A DNA stretch of 64,000 bases from Tropicimonas isoalkanivorans. GTDB taxonomy: Bacteria; Pseudomonadota; Alphaproteobacteria; Rhodobacterales; Rhodobacteraceae. The notes beneath the pieces are model-generated. The model made no database searches, was not told the origin of the DNA, and saw only the letters and a list, made by a program, of their open reading frames with translations. The DNA is taken from assembly GCF_900112335.1 (NCBI RefSeq), contig NZ_FOLG01000009.1:1-64000 (forward strand), read 5' to 3'. Both the position numbers and the translations under genes were made by a program. Position 1 is the stretch's first letter. Each line of letters begins with the position of its first letter. Below, piece after piece: positions 45,118-53,493 of the stretch.

Positions 45118-45859
45118 TGCGCATCTCCTGTGGTTGGGCAGCGGGGGCAGGCGTGAAGCCGATGTCCTCCGATGCGGTGCATTCGTATTGCGGCGTCATG
45201 ACGCCGAAGCCTTTTTCGCCCGGCCGGATGAACCGTACCGGGCTCAGATCGTTGTCGCGTTCCTCGATGCCCTCGCGATAGGTGTCGGGGCCGAGGAAAA
45301 ACAGGCGTTCATCGCGCATCACGTACTGGTTGCCGGAGACCGAATAGACCTCCTCGCCCGAGACGGCGTCCATCGCGGCGGCGGAGAACTCGGTTTCCAG
45401 CAGCGTCTCCCCGTCGATGACCACTTCCCGGCCGGTGAGCGTATCCTGGCCCTGGTGCACGACGTCGCGTTCCCCGTCCGGCCCCGTCTCGCGCATTGTG
45501 AACGCGTACCTGTCGCTCCCCGTCTCCAGAAGCTCGGTCAGGGACGCGGGGTCGGGACCGGGCTCGAGAAGGTATTCGCGGCTGCCGTCGCTGAAATATC
45601 GACTGTCCAGCCACTGGAATTCGCTGTCGTAGACGGACATCGAAAACGGCCCCTCGAAATCGTAATGGACCTCCCAGACGTTGCCCTCGCTGTCCGCCGC
45701 GCAGCGCCAGTAATGCGACACGCCGCAGCCCTTCATCTGAACTGTCAGGAAGCCTTCGCAGCCATCGGGCACCTCGACGCTCGGCGCCGCGAACATAGGG
45801 CCGGCGGCAACGAGAGCCACCGTGCCTGCAACAATAAAAATGCGAGCCCTGCGCGTCAT
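45104..45859 (-). CDS. Exported hypothetical protein between gltD and gltB
   Basis: A 251-residue protein with signal peptide (MTRRARIFIVAGTVALVAAG, cleavage near MFAAPS). The mature chain is acidic and beta-rich, has cysteine pairs (DGCEGF, KGCGVSHYWRCAA) likely bonded in the periplasm, and no motif I recognise. ATG 45859 is used. It lies 41 bp after gltD and overlaps gltB by 14 bases. Its place between two glutamate synthase genes is conserved-looking for Rhodobacterales, but no link to glutamate metabolism is visible. Confidence 0.7.
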   Translation of the reverse strand: MTRRARIFIVAGTVALVAAGPMFAAPSVEVPDGCEGFLTVQMKGCGVSHYWRCAADSEGNVWEVHYDFEGPFSMSVYDSEFQWLDSRYFSDGSREYLLEPGPDPASLTELLETGSDRYAFTMRETGPDGERDVVHQGQDTLTGREVVIDGETLLETEFSAAAMDAVSGEEVYSVSGNQYVMRDERLFFLGPDTYREGIEERDNDLSPVRFIRPGEKGFGVMTPQYECTASEDIGFTPAPAAQPQEMRNDDL

Positions 45860-45900
45860 TTTTGAATCCTCGATCACAGCCGTCGAACCCGTGCCGCCGC

Positions 45901-47337
45901 CTATTCGGCGGCAACGCTGGCTTTCTGCATAGCGAACCGCTCAAGGATCGCCTCAGCCGCCTCGCGCCCGTCGCGGATCGCCCAGACCACGAGGCTCGCG
46001 CCCCGGACGATATCCCCCACGGCATAGACCGCCGGTATCGTCGTTTCGTGCGTGCGGAAATCCGCTTTCACCGTGCCCCAGCGGGTCACTTCCAGCGCCT
46101 TCTCGCCCCAGAGGGTCGGAAGTTCCTCCGGCTCGAAACCCAGAGCCTTGATGACGAGGTCCGCATCCTCGACGTAGTCGGCGCCCTCGATCACCTCCGG
46201 GCTTTGCCGACCAGACGCATCCGGCGCGCCCAGACGCATCCGTTGCACCATGACACCCGTGACCGGATCGCCGGCGAAGCCTTTGGGGGCTGTCAGCCAT
46301 TCGAACACCACGCCTTCTTCCTCGGCGTTCTGTACCTCGCGCTGCGAGCCCGGCATGTTGGCGCGGTCGCGGCGATACAGACACTTCACGCTCTCCGCCC
46401 CCTGACGAATTGCCGTGCGGACGCAGTCCATCGCGGTATCGCCGCCGCCGATGACCACAACCTTGCGTCCAGCGGCGTTCAACTCGCCATTGTCGTACTC
46501 CGGTACGGCGTCGCCGAAGTTCTTGCGGTTCGACGCGGTGAGAAAGTCGATCGCGCGCACGATTCCTTTGGCACCGGAGCCCGGGCCCTGCAGGTCGCGG
46601 CTCTTGTAGACGCCCGTGGCGATCACCACGGCATCATGCTTCTGGCGGATCTCCGCGAAGGTAATGTCCTCGCCCACGTTGCAGTTGAGTACGAAGGTCA
46701 CGCCACCGTCCTCGAGCTGCTTGTTGCGGCGGGTCACCACGTCCTTCTCCAGCTTGAAGCCGGGGATGCCATAGGTCAGCAGGCCACCAGCGCGGTCATA
46801 GCGGTCGTACACCGTCACCTGAACACCGGCCCGCCGCAGGCTGTCGGCCGCTGCAAGCCCGCCGGGCCCCGCGCCGATCACGGCCACGCTTTCGCTGCGC
46901 TCCTCGGCCGGCGCGATGGCCTTTACCCAGCCGCGCTCCCAGGCGGTATCCGTAATGTATTTCTCCACCGCGCCGATCGTCACCGTGCCGTGGCCGGACT
47001 GCTCGATGACGCAGTTGCCCTCGCACAGGCGGTCCTGCGGGCAGATGCGACCGCAGATCTCGGGAAAGGTGTTCGTCAGCTGGCTGAGGTCGTATGCCTC
47101 CTGCAGCCGGCCTTCCGCGGTCAGCCGAAGCCAGTCGGGAATGTTGTTGTGCAGCGGGCAATGGGACTGACAATACGGCACGCCGCACTGGCTGCACCGG
47201 CTGGATTGCTCGGCCGCCTTCGCATCCGCGAACTCGCCGTAAATTTCGTCGAAGTCGTGGGCCCGTGCGTCAGCGTCCCGCTTTTCGGGCATTTGCTTGC
47301 CCACCTTCACGAACTGAAGCATTCGCTGTTTGGCCAC
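45901..47337 (-). CDS. gltD: Glutamate synthase (NADPH) small subunit
   Basis: Delivers electrons from NADPH to GltB. The 478-residue flavoprotein has two 4Fe-4S ligand sets near the N-terminus (CSQCGVPYCQSHCPLHN and CGRICPQDRLCEGNC), an FAD-binding VAVIGAGPGGLAAADSL, and an NADPH site VVVIGGGDTAMDCVRTAI. Full length. First gene of gltD-orf-gltB; the 219-bp gap to uppP upstream must hold its promoter. Confidence 0.96.
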   Translation of the reverse strand: MAKQRMLQFVKVGKQMPEKRDADARAHDFDEIYGEFADAKAAEQSSRCSQCGVPYCQSHCPLHNNIPDWLRLTAEGRLQEAYDLSQLTNTFPEICGRICPQDRLCEGNCVIEQSGHGTVTIGAVEKYITDTAWERGWVKAIAPAEERSESVAVIGAGPGGLAAADSLRRAGVQVTVYDRYDRAGGLLTYGIPGFKLEKDVVTRRNKQLEDGGVTFVLNCNVGEDITFAEIRQKHDAVVIATGVYKSRDLQGPGSGAKGIVRAIDFLTASNRKNFGDAVPEYDNGELNAAGRKVVVIGGGDTAMDCVRTAIRQGAESVKCLYRRDRANMPGSQREVQNAEEEGVVFEWLTAPKGFAGDPVTGVMVQRMRLGAPDASGRQSPEVIEGADYVEDADLVIKALGFEPEELPTLWGEKALEVTRWGTVKADFRTHETTIPAVYAVGDIVRGASLVVWAIRDGREAAEAILERFAMQKASVAAE

Positions 47338-47556
47338 TGGCTTGCCTCCGTAAATCGCGTTCGCGGCTGATTACATCCCCTGTAGAGAGAAATAAAGTCA
47401 TAAAGAGTGACCTAAATAAAGGAATTTTCGGTGGCACGGTAGGTCCCGCTGCGCAATTTGCCCCGAATTAGGTAAGTGTAGCTTCCATAAATCAGGCCTT
47501 TGCAATGGAAATCATCGGGTTAGGATGCGCGCAAAAATCACAGAGGCACGGTCCGA

Positions 47557-48360
47557 ATGACGCTCCTGCACATCCTCCTCGTCGCGATAATACAGGGGGT
47601 TACCGAGTTTTTGCCGATTTCCTCCTCCGGGCACCTGATTCTCCTCCCAAGCCTGAGCGGCATGGAAGACCAGGGGCAGGCGATCGACGTTGCGGTCCAT
47701 GTCGGCACGCTTTTCGCGGTCGTCACCTATTTCTGGACCGACGTGCGGGAGGCCGCAGGCGGGCTGGGACGGCTGGTTAAGGGCAAGGTGGATACATCCG
47801 GCGCCCGGTTGGCCCTGATGCTGATCGTTGCAACGATTCCCGTGATCCTTCTGGGCCTGATCCTCGACGTGACTGGGCTGGACGACGCGATGCGCAGCGT
47901 CGCCCTGATTGGTTGGACCATGCTGCTTTTCGGCATTGTTCTTTATTGGGCGGATCAGAAGGGCGACGAGCGGATGGATGACCCCGACTGGACCATGAAG
48001 GACGCGTGGATCATGGGCCTTTGGCAAGCGTTGGCCCTGATCCCCGGCACGTCACGCTCCGGTATCACCATCACCGGTGGGCGGTTGCTAGGCTACACCC
48101 GCCATGGCGCAGCAAAACTGTCGATGCTGATGTCCATCCCGACGATCATGGCCTCCGGCCTGCTCCTGGGGGCGGAGGTTGCGGCGCGCGGCGATGCGGG
48201 CCAGATCCACGACGCCGCCATCGCGGCGGTCTTCGCATTTCTGTCCGCTCTGCTGGCCCTGACACTGATGATGCGCCTGCTGCGCAGCGTAAGCTTTACG
48301 CCGTACGTCATCTACCGGATCGTGCTCGGACTTGCGTTGCTGGGCTACGCCTACCTTTGA
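47557..48360 (+). CDS. uppP: Undecaprenyl-diphosphatase
   Basis: Membrane phosphatase that recycles undecaprenyl diphosphate for cell-wall synthesis and gives low-level bacitracin resistance. The 267-residue protein has eight hydrophobic helices and both family motifs: VTEFLPISSSGHLILLPSL near the N-terminus and PGTSRSGITITGGRLLGYTR. Length matches BacA/UppP. Divergent from gltD. Confidence 0.96.
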   Translation: MTLLHILLVAIIQGVTEFLPISSSGHLILLPSLSGMEDQGQAIDVAVHVGTLFAVVTYFWTDVREAAGGLGRLVKGKVDTSGARLALMLIVATIPVILLGLILDVTGLDDAMRSVALIGWTMLLFGIVLYWADQKGDERMDDPDWTMKDAWIMGLWQALALIPGTSRSGITITGGRLLGYTRHGAAKLSMLMSIPTIMASGLLLGAEVAARGDAGQIHDAAIAAVFAFLSALLALTLMMRLLRSVSFTPYVIYRIVLGLALLGYAYL

Positions 48361-48369
48361 GGTCGGCGA

Positions 48370-49350
48370 TCAAACCTTCAGGTTGCGCGCGGACTCGGCA
48401 AGTCCCGCGTACTGGCCGCCGGCACGGAACCGCCACAGGTACTCCGGCAGAACAGCCTCCATGGACATGGGGGTGATACCCAGGTCCGCAAAGCCCTTGG
48501 CGCCGTCGCTCACCACGTTGTTCCGGGCAAGGTTGGTGACCTGATCCACCGTCAGCGGCGCCTCGATCAGTCCGAAGCTCACCTTCTCAGCCAGCCCAAA
48601 GGCCCGCGCCATCAGCTTGGCCTGGCCGAAGGGCATGTTGAAGATCAGCCTCCGGCGCCGGATGACCTTGAGCATCGTCTGCATCAACTCCCGGAACGTG
48701 TCCACGTCGGGCCCGCCCAACTCGTAGATGCCCGGCTCCGCAGCGCCGGTCGCCCCAAGGACGGCGGCCTTGGCCACGTCATCCACGTAAACCGGCTGGA
48801 ACTTCGTGTCCGCGCCGACGATCGAGAGGACCGGCGTAAGGCGCGACATCGCGGCGAAGCGGTTGAAGAACTCATCCTCCGGCCCGAAAATGACCGACGG
48901 TCGCAGAATGACGGCTTCAGGCATGTGGCGCAGCACCGCCGCCTCGCCTCCCGCTTTCGTGCGGGCGTAGTCGCTGTCAGAGTCGGACGACGCGCCGATG
49001 GCCGAGATGTGGACCATTCGCTCCACGCCCTCCGCCTTGGCCAGCCGAGCGATCCGTTCCGCGCCTTCCAACTGTATCGCGTCGAACGTGTTCTTGCCGC
49101 TCTCCGCCAGCACGCCAACGCAGTTGATGACGGCGTCCGCGGTATGTAGCGCCGCTTTGACCGACGCCTCGTGACGAATGTTGCAAGGCACCGGTTCGAC
49201 CTGACCGACTTCGCCGTACGTCCGGACGAAGAGGCATTCGTCTGGTTCGCGCGTCGCCACACGGACCCGCCAGCCGTCGCGGGCCATCCGGCGCGCAATG
49301 TACCGCCCCACGAAGCCGGAGCCGCCGAAAATCGTGACGAGCTTGGACAT
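48370..49350 (-). CDS. NDUFA9-like NAD(P)H-binding SDR protein (complex I-associated)
   Basis: A 326-residue extended SDR protein: MSKLVTIFGGSGFVGRYIAR gives the GxxGxxG dinucleotide site, followed by NCVGVLAESGKNTFDAIQLE, HISAIGASSDSDSDYARTKA (the YxxxK is Y-A-R-T-K) and LRPSVIFGPEDEFFNRFAAM. This matches alphaproteobacterial relatives of the mitochondrial complex I subunit NDUFA9. ATG 49350 chosen by family N-terminus. Convergent with uppP, nine bases apart. Confidence 0.85.
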   Translation of the reverse strand: MSKLVTIFGGSGFVGRYIARRMARDGWRVRVATREPDECLFVRTYGEVGQVEPVPCNIRHEASVKAALHTADAVINCVGVLAESGKNTFDAIQLEGAERIARLAKAEGVERMVHISAIGASSDSDSDYARTKAGGEAAVLRHMPEAVILRPSVIFGPEDEFFNRFAAMSRLTPVLSIVGADTKFQPVYVDDVAKAAVLGATGAAEPGIYELGGPDVDTFRELMQTMLKVIRRRRLIFNMPFGQAKLMARAFGLAEKVSFGLIEAPLTVDQVTNLARNNVVSDGAKGFADLGITPMSMEAVLPEYLWRFRAGGQYAGLAESARNLKV

Positions 49351-49483
49351 AAGGGATCCCTCCGTTCGGTGCCTGGGCTTCGAAATAGCGCCAGCGGGTA
49401 TTCCCCACAAGCCGCGATTGCGTCGCGGCCGCAGCACCTGCCGGAACCGGGACCGCTTCCCGCAAAATTTCAGCGATATGCCG

Positions 49484-49510
49484 TTGACACCCCCCGGAGC
49501 CGGATATAAT
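49484..49510 (+). promoter_or_regulatory. Promoter of tRNA-Leu
   Basis: TTGACA (49484-49489) and a perfect TATAAT (49505-49510), spaced 15 bp, 19 bp before the tRNA 5' end. Both boxes are consensus although the spacer is short. Confidence 0.65.
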
Positions 49511-49529
49511 CACCGCGCTCACGACACCG

Positions 49530-49616
49530 GCCCAGGTGGCGGAATTGGTAGACGCGCTAGCTTCAGGTGCTAGTGTCCGTATGGACGTGGAGGTTCGAGT
49601 CCTCTCCTGGGCACCA
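49530..49616 (+). tRNA. tRNA-Leu (anticodon CAG)
   Basis: An 87-nt cloverleaf including CCA: acceptor GCCCAGG pairs with CCTGGGC, anticodon stem CTAGC/GCTAG with loop TTCAGGT giving CAG, a long variable arm (TGTCCGTATGGACG), and T-arm GGTTCGAGTCC. Its 3' end is the left attachment site of the phage-like element. Confidence 0.97.
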
Positions 49617-49617
49617 T
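49596..49617. repeat. Left attachment repeat (attL), 22 bp
   Basis: CGAGTCCTCTCCTGGGCACC plus AT, the T-arm and acceptor end of tRNA-Leu, is repeated exactly at 59991-60012. The bases before and after differ between copies, so the 22-bp limit is sharp. Confidence 0.93.
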
Positions 49618-49751
49618 TTATTCCTGATATTGGGTGGTGTTCTAGCATCGTTTTACCTTTGGTCTCCATTTGTGCTGGTTGACGGATGGTCGCGGGAAAT
49701 TCTTGACCCAACTGTTGCCCATGCTGCTACGACGCGATTACGATCTTCGGC

Positions 49752-50780
49752 ATGGCCACAATCATAAAAACGAAGTTCGGTTGGCAGGCTCAGGTGGCGC
49801 GCAAGGTCGGCGGTGAAACCGTCCGCAAGGCTCAGACCTTCAAGAGCAAGCGCAAGGCCCAGGTGTGGGCGCAGGAGTTTGAGGTCGGCTTGTCCAAGGG
49901 GACGGCCAGCACCGACACCCTCGCTCAGGTATTCGACCGCTACGCCCGCGAACGCTCCAAGGGTAAGAAGGGCGAGCGATGGGAAGTCATCCGGCTTGAA
50001 CGCTTCAAGCGCGACCTGGCTGACGACAAACCATTGGGGGAATACACCCTCGGAGAGATTACTCGCGCCGATCTCGTGGCATGGCGTGACGCCCGTCTTG
50101 GCGAGGTCCAGCCCGCCAGCGTGAAGCGGGAAATGAACCTGCTCAAGCATGTGTTCGTCACCGCCGTGGACGAATGGGAGCTTATCCCGGTCAACCCCAT
50201 GGCGAAGGTAAAGCGACCAGCCAGTGCCCGACGCCGCAAGCGGCGCGTCCTGCCCGACGAAATCGAGAAGGTCAGTGCCGCGCTTGATCTCGGGTCCGAA
50301 CCGTGGGTCAGCGAAAAGCAGATCACCGGGGCCGCGTTCCTCTTTGCCATCGAGACGGCCATGCGCTCGGGCGAAATCCTCAACATGCGCAACCGGGACA
50401 TAAGCGGCAGCGTCGTGCATCTGCCCGAGACGAAGAACGAACACGCCCGCCACGTCCCCATGACGGCGCGCGCGGTCGAGATTTTGGAGAAGGTCAGGGG
50501 CAACAGGACCGAACCGGATCAGCACCCCTTCGCCATAGACAGCGACAGCAGGGACAGCCGGTTCCGCCTGGCCGTGAGGAAAGCAAAGGTGGATGACCTG
50601 CATTTCCACGACTCGCGGCACGAGGGGATCACCCGCCTCGCTCGGCGGCTGGAAATCCTCGATCTTGCGCGGGTGACAGGTCATAGGAACCTTAACGAGT
50701 TGTTAACGTACTACGAAGCGTCCGGAGATGAGCTGGCGGAACGGCTCAATGCCTCCACCTCCAACGACGAAATCAAGTAG
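49752..50780 (+). CDS. Tyrosine recombinase integrase of the tRNA-Leu element
   Basis: A 342-residue integrase. The Arm/SAM-like N-terminal part (MATIIKTKFGWQAQVARKVG) precedes a core-binding domain (about 54-150) and the catalytic domain with R205 (TAMRSGEIL), H286-x-x-R289 (HFHDSRHEG), H311 (TGHRNLNEL) and Y320 or Y321. It begins 136 bp after the tRNA-Leu end. Its 3' end overlaps the convergent excisionase-like gene by 70 bp. Confidence 0.93.
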   Translation: MATIIKTKFGWQAQVARKVGGETVRKAQTFKSKRKAQVWAQEFEVGLSKGTASTDTLAQVFDRYARERSKGKKGERWEVIRLERFKRDLADDKPLGEYTLGEITRADLVAWRDARLGEVQPASVKREMNLLKHVFVTAVDEWELIPVNPMAKVKRPASARRRKRRVLPDEIEKVSAALDLGSEPWVSEKQITGAAFLFAIETAMRSGEILNMRNRDISGSVVHLPETKNEHARHVPMTARAVEILEKVRGNRTEPDQHPFAIDSDSRDSRFRLAVRKAKVDDLHFHDSRHEGITRLARRLEILDLARVTGHRNLNELLTYYEASGDELAERLNASTSNDEIK

Positions 50781-50986
50781 GGCTTGCCGTCGCCGCCCGA
50801 GTAGCGGGTGAAACGGCCGTCCCCGAGCCAATTGCGAATGGTCTTCTCGCTCTTGCCCAGCCGGTGAGCGACATTCGGCACCGGCAACCATACCTCCGGT
50901 TCGACTGTCGTTTGCATGGCCTCGCGAACCACCTCCGCGATGATGCTGCGGAGTTCATCCGGCGATATGACGATGACGGAGTTCAT
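50711..50986 (-). CDS. Excisionase/helix-turn-helix protein
   Basis: A 91-residue protein. The N-terminal helix (MNSVIVISPDELRSIIAEVV) is followed by a MerR/excisionase-type DNA-binding segment, LPVPNVAHRLGKSEKTIRNW then YLISSLEVEALSRS. Start ATG 50986, two bases after the stop of the upstream gene. Its 3' part overlaps the integrase 3' end by 70 bp in antisense, which would let transcription of one interfere with the other. Confidence 0.75.
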   Translation of the reverse strand: MNSVIVISPDELRSIIAEVVREAMQTTVEPEVWLPVPNVAHRLGKSEKTIRNWLGDGRFTRYSGGDGKPYLISSLEVEALSRSASSSPDAS

Positions 50987-50988
50987 TG

Positions 50989-51519
50989 CTACTCGGCTTC
51001 CTCCCGGTACTCGGCGTTCAAGGCGTCGTAGGCATCGACCCCGAGGCGTTTGCAGACGTCGAAGAACACTTGGGTGGCGTCGAAAACGATCATAGCTGCG
51101 GGGCGCCCCAGTTGGCTGCGGAGGGCGACATAGGGATTGGTCTTGCCGTTGTCCCACAGCGCGATTGCCATCCTGTCACCGTGAACGGCAACAAGCGTCC
51201 GGCCGTGCTTTGTGTGGTACGGGAAGCCCGGTGCCCTCTCGCCGGGGAGCCCCGGCACAGCGCCGTGGCCTACGTGGGCAAATCCGGTAGCATACCGGAA
51301 ACCAGATTCCAGGCGAACGCCCAACGCCTCCAAGTGGTATGCGACGGCGAACTCCATCACAGTATGGAAACTAAACCTCGCATGCTTGCCGGTGGCTTTG
51401 CCCGTGCCGCTATGCAGCGCGGTAGCATAGCCCCGGTTGATATGGGTGCGGAGCGTCTGCGGGTTCTTCCCGAGAACCTCTGCTATCTCTGCCAATGTGA
51501 AATTCCGATCAGTGAGCAT
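50989..51519 (-). CDS. Phage-type DNA-binding protein with N-terminal helix-turn-helix
   Basis: A 176-residue protein. MLTDRNFTLAEIAEVLGKNP then QTLRTHINRGY is a MerR-like helix-turn-helix; the middle and C-terminal parts are unassigned. ATG 51519 is used with GGGGGAG close in front; GTG 51546 is an alternative. It is the gene before the excisionase-like gene and may control the integration/excision choice. Confidence 0.65.
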   Translation of the reverse strand: MLTDRNFTLAEIAEVLGKNPQTLRTHINRGYATALHSGTGKATGKHARFSFHTVMEFAVAYHLEALGVRLESGFRYATGFAHVGHGAVPGLPGERAPGFPYHTKHGRTLVAVHGDRMAIALWDNGKTNPYVALRSQLGRPAAMIVFDATQVFFDVCKRLGVDAYDALNAEYREEAE

Positions 51520-51621
51520 GTGCTCCCCCGTGTTACTTTGTTCCACTATGGCTCAAAGGATGGGGGAGCACAAGCCGTTTATTTCATACCGGATTAAATT
51601 GCTGGGCACTTGGTCCAGCCA

Positions 51622-52053
51622 TCACGCCTTGTAGGGCTGATGCATGGGGCTGAACTGGGCCGCGATGTCCTTGGCCCTGCGGGTCTTGCGCTCGATGTCG
51701 GCAAGTCCCTCCCGCGCCCGAGAGACGAGCCAATAGAGCACATCAGTGTCAACTGCGCCGTCCGTGAAGACTTCACCGGACGCCATAGCGCCCAACAGTT
51801 CCAGTGTGGCGTGAACCGCGTAGGCCTCTTCGTCAAGATCGCCCACCAGGCCGCCCATGAGGTCCGCGATCTCGCGCAGCGCCTCCCCTTTCTTCTTCGG
51901 CAGACTGGCCTCATAGGCTTCCTGACGCTGCCTCAGCTTCGCGACCTTCGCCGCGCGGTGGTCGTAGAGCGACTTGGTGACTATCACGTCACCCCGCACT
52001 TCGCGGTTCTCCCAATCGGCAACGGGACGGGGGGCTTCGGTGTTATCGCTCAT
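51622..52053 (-). CDS. Phage-type hypothetical protein, helical
   Basis: A 143-residue largely helical protein, starting MSDNTEAPRPVADWENREVR and containing KSLYDHRAAKVAKLRQRQEA, a likely coiled coil. No family recognised. The start overlaps the upstream gene stop as ATGA, so it belongs to a translationally coupled three-gene unit. Confidence 0.65.
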   Translation of the reverse strand: MSDNTEAPRPVADWENREVRGDVIVTKSLYDHRAAKVAKLRQRQEAYEASLPKKKGEALREIADLMGGLVGDLDEEAYAVHATLELLGAMASGEVFTDGAVDTDVLYWLVSRAREGLADIERKTRRAKDIAAQFSPMHQPYKA

Positions 52054-52268
52054 GCCGCGTCCTCCGTGATCGGTTTCCCGACCTGCCGTTCAAGCTGGTG
52101 AATGCGCTCGATCAGTTCGCCAGCCATTTCGTCGGCTTCTTCCAGCATGCCGCCGATGCCCCGGTCGTTGAGCGGGTGGCATTCGTTCTCGTTGGTGAAG
52201 GCGTACCGGGTGACACGGATCACGTCGCTGAGCCGGTAGGCGAGTTCTGTAGGGGTGCGCTGCGTCAT
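52050..52268 (-). CDS. Small phage-type hypothetical protein
   Basis: A 72-residue protein, MTQRTPTELAYRLSDVIRVT with a C-terminal helix GELIERIHQLERQVGKPI. ATGA overlaps with both neighbours fix its limits. Function unknown. Confidence 0.65.
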   Translation of the reverse strand: MTQRTPTELAYRLSDVIRVTRYAFTNENECHPLNDRGIGGMLEEADEMAGELIERIHQLERQVGKPITEDAA

Positions 52269-52516
52269 GCCGCGCCCTCCCGACCGAACACCGGCAGTTC
52301 CGCCTCGCGGACAACGCTGTCGAACAGCGCCGCCCCAACCGGATCGGGCTGGCGATAGTCGCCGTCTCGGTAGCACAAGCCATGGGCGATGCGGCGGAGG
52401 TCGTTGTAAGTCACCGGGCGGCGATATGCGCGCCACAGGCGAAGACGCTGCCAACGCGCGCGTATCCCGCCCCCGGTAAGGTAGGTCACCCCTTGAATGG
52501 TTATCTGCTTTGTCAT
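52265..52516 (-). CDS. Small phage-type hypothetical protein
   Basis: An 83-residue basic protein, MTKQITIQGVTYLTGGGIRA then RWQRLRLWRAYRRPVTYNDL. First gene of the leftward unit; a CACTGG/TGTCACA motif lies 11 bp before its start. Function unknown. Confidence 0.6.
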   Translation of the reverse strand: MTKQITIQGVTYLTGGGIRARWQRLRLWRAYRRPVTYNDLRRIAHGLCYRDGDYRQPDPVGAALFDSVVREAELPVFGREGAA

Positions 52517-52526
52517 TGATGGTTCT

Positions 52527-52785
52527 CACTGGTTTGGCCTGTCACAGCCGATCCCGGCGGCGGGCCGGTAGCCGGGGAGTGACAACCTGCCAGTGAGACA
52601 GGTCGGACGCTTTTAAGGTTTCCCTCTGGACAGCACGCCCGTCCCCGGCCAATATGAGCCGGTTAGGAGCCGCGCCGCCAAGCGCGTCCTGTGTAGCCGA
52701 AAGGCTACGTCAACCCCGCCGATCCGCGCCAACGGATTGGCACCACGCCAATGGTAGAGGGTTGTCACTGGTCCGGGTTGTCACA
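52527..52785. promoter_or_regulatory. Three copies of a CACTGG-N8-TGTCACA motif
   Basis: Copies at 52527-52546 (plus), 52578-52595 (minus, two bases shorter) and 52766-52785 (plus), with consensus CACTGG..GGTTGTCACA. The first lies just upstream of the leftward small-gene unit. Repeated sites in both orientations near a phage control region suggest a repressor or replication-protein binding cluster. Confidence 0.55.
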
Positions 52786-52884
52786 CCCACCGACACATTG
52801 CCCAGCATGACGAACATGGTCAACCCCCTCGGGGGAACGACCGTATCCTCGGAATTCCGAAGATGGGGTGGTAACGGTTACCAC

Positions 52885-53100
52885 TATCGGCCCCACACGC
52901 GCGGGGGAAGGACGAAAGTGGGGAAATTCCCCACTTTTCACAGCGCATCGGCCCCACACGCGCGCGGGAAGGACACGACCTTATTCCCGTCGAGAAAAAG
53001 GTTCCTACGCCCATCGGCCCCACGCGCGCGGGAAGGACACGGTAGTAACGTTGTCGGGCTCAACCTTACTTCATCGGCCCCACACGCGCGGCGACCGGCG
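52885..53100 (-). CRISPR. CRISPR-like repeat cluster without cas genes (four repeats)
   Basis: Four copies of CATCGGCCCCACACGCGCG followed by (CG)GGAAGGAC start at 52885, 52946, 53012 and 53072, with intervening segments of 32, 37 and 33 bp that differ from each other. Read on the minus strand the unit begins GTCCTTCCCGCGCGTGTGGG and can form a 5-bp stem with a GCGT loop, the shape of type I-E repeats (about 29 bp with 32-bp spacers). The last copy is degenerate (GCGACCGGC end). A fifth copy lies alone at 53494. No cas gene is present, and the first spacer is a perfect palindrome, so an iteron or regulatory repeat is a real alternative. Confidence 0.45.
52915..52937. repeat. 23-bp palindrome A
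   Basis: Perfect palindrome with 11-bp arms and a single central base: core AGTGGGGAAATTCCCCACT. It directly follows the first CRISPR-like repeat and matches palindrome B at 53527-53549 in size and outer bases. Confidence 0.8.
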
Positions 53101-53210
53101 CTCGGTTCAAATAGCAAGCTCACTTGAAACGAATGCAAGTGAGGTGGCCTCTAACGATTTTCGGCCATAGAAAGACCTTACGAAACGATATATCGAGCTA
53201 GGAGGTCATT

Positions 53211-53483
53211 ATGAACTATGCCACCGCCGAAGCGGTCCGAGCGACTATCAGGGATCTCACTCTTTTGATCGAGGCTAAAGCGGGGGCACATCGAATTGCC
53301 TATCAGTTGCTTGTGCAGTGTATCTCACAGGTCGCTGAACAAGACCTGGCGCCCGAAGTCGTCCGCGCCCTGGATTCACTTAGGCAAAGCGCGGCACTAG
53401 GTTCTGAGGACGGGGATGATTTGCGACAGTTATTGGCTGAGGAACTCGGCCTGTTGATAAATGATCTGACGGACAAAGACTGA
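53211..53483 (+). CDS. Rightward 90-residue hypothetical protein in the repeat region
   Basis: A 90-residue acidic helical protein, MNYATAEAVRATIRDLTLLI and onward, ending LGLLINDLTDKD. A perfect AGGAGG at 53201-53206 supports the ATG. It is the only rightward gene of the element apart from the integrase and lies between the CRISPR-like cluster and the isolated fifth repeat with palindrome B. No family recognised; a small regulator or anti-defence protein are possibilities without evidence. Confidence 0.65.
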   Translation: MNYATAEAVRATIRDLTLLIEAKAGAHRIAYQLLVQCISQVAEQDLAPEVVRALDSLRQSAALGSEDGDDLRQLLAEELGLLINDLTDKD

Positions 53484-53493
53484 CCCTGAACCG

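Noticed and set aside
40765-45156. Very long open frame antisense to gltB
   Set aside because: It mirrors gltB in a high-GC genome where antisense frames often stay open; its translation is rich in arginine, histidine, aspartate and valine, with no motif.
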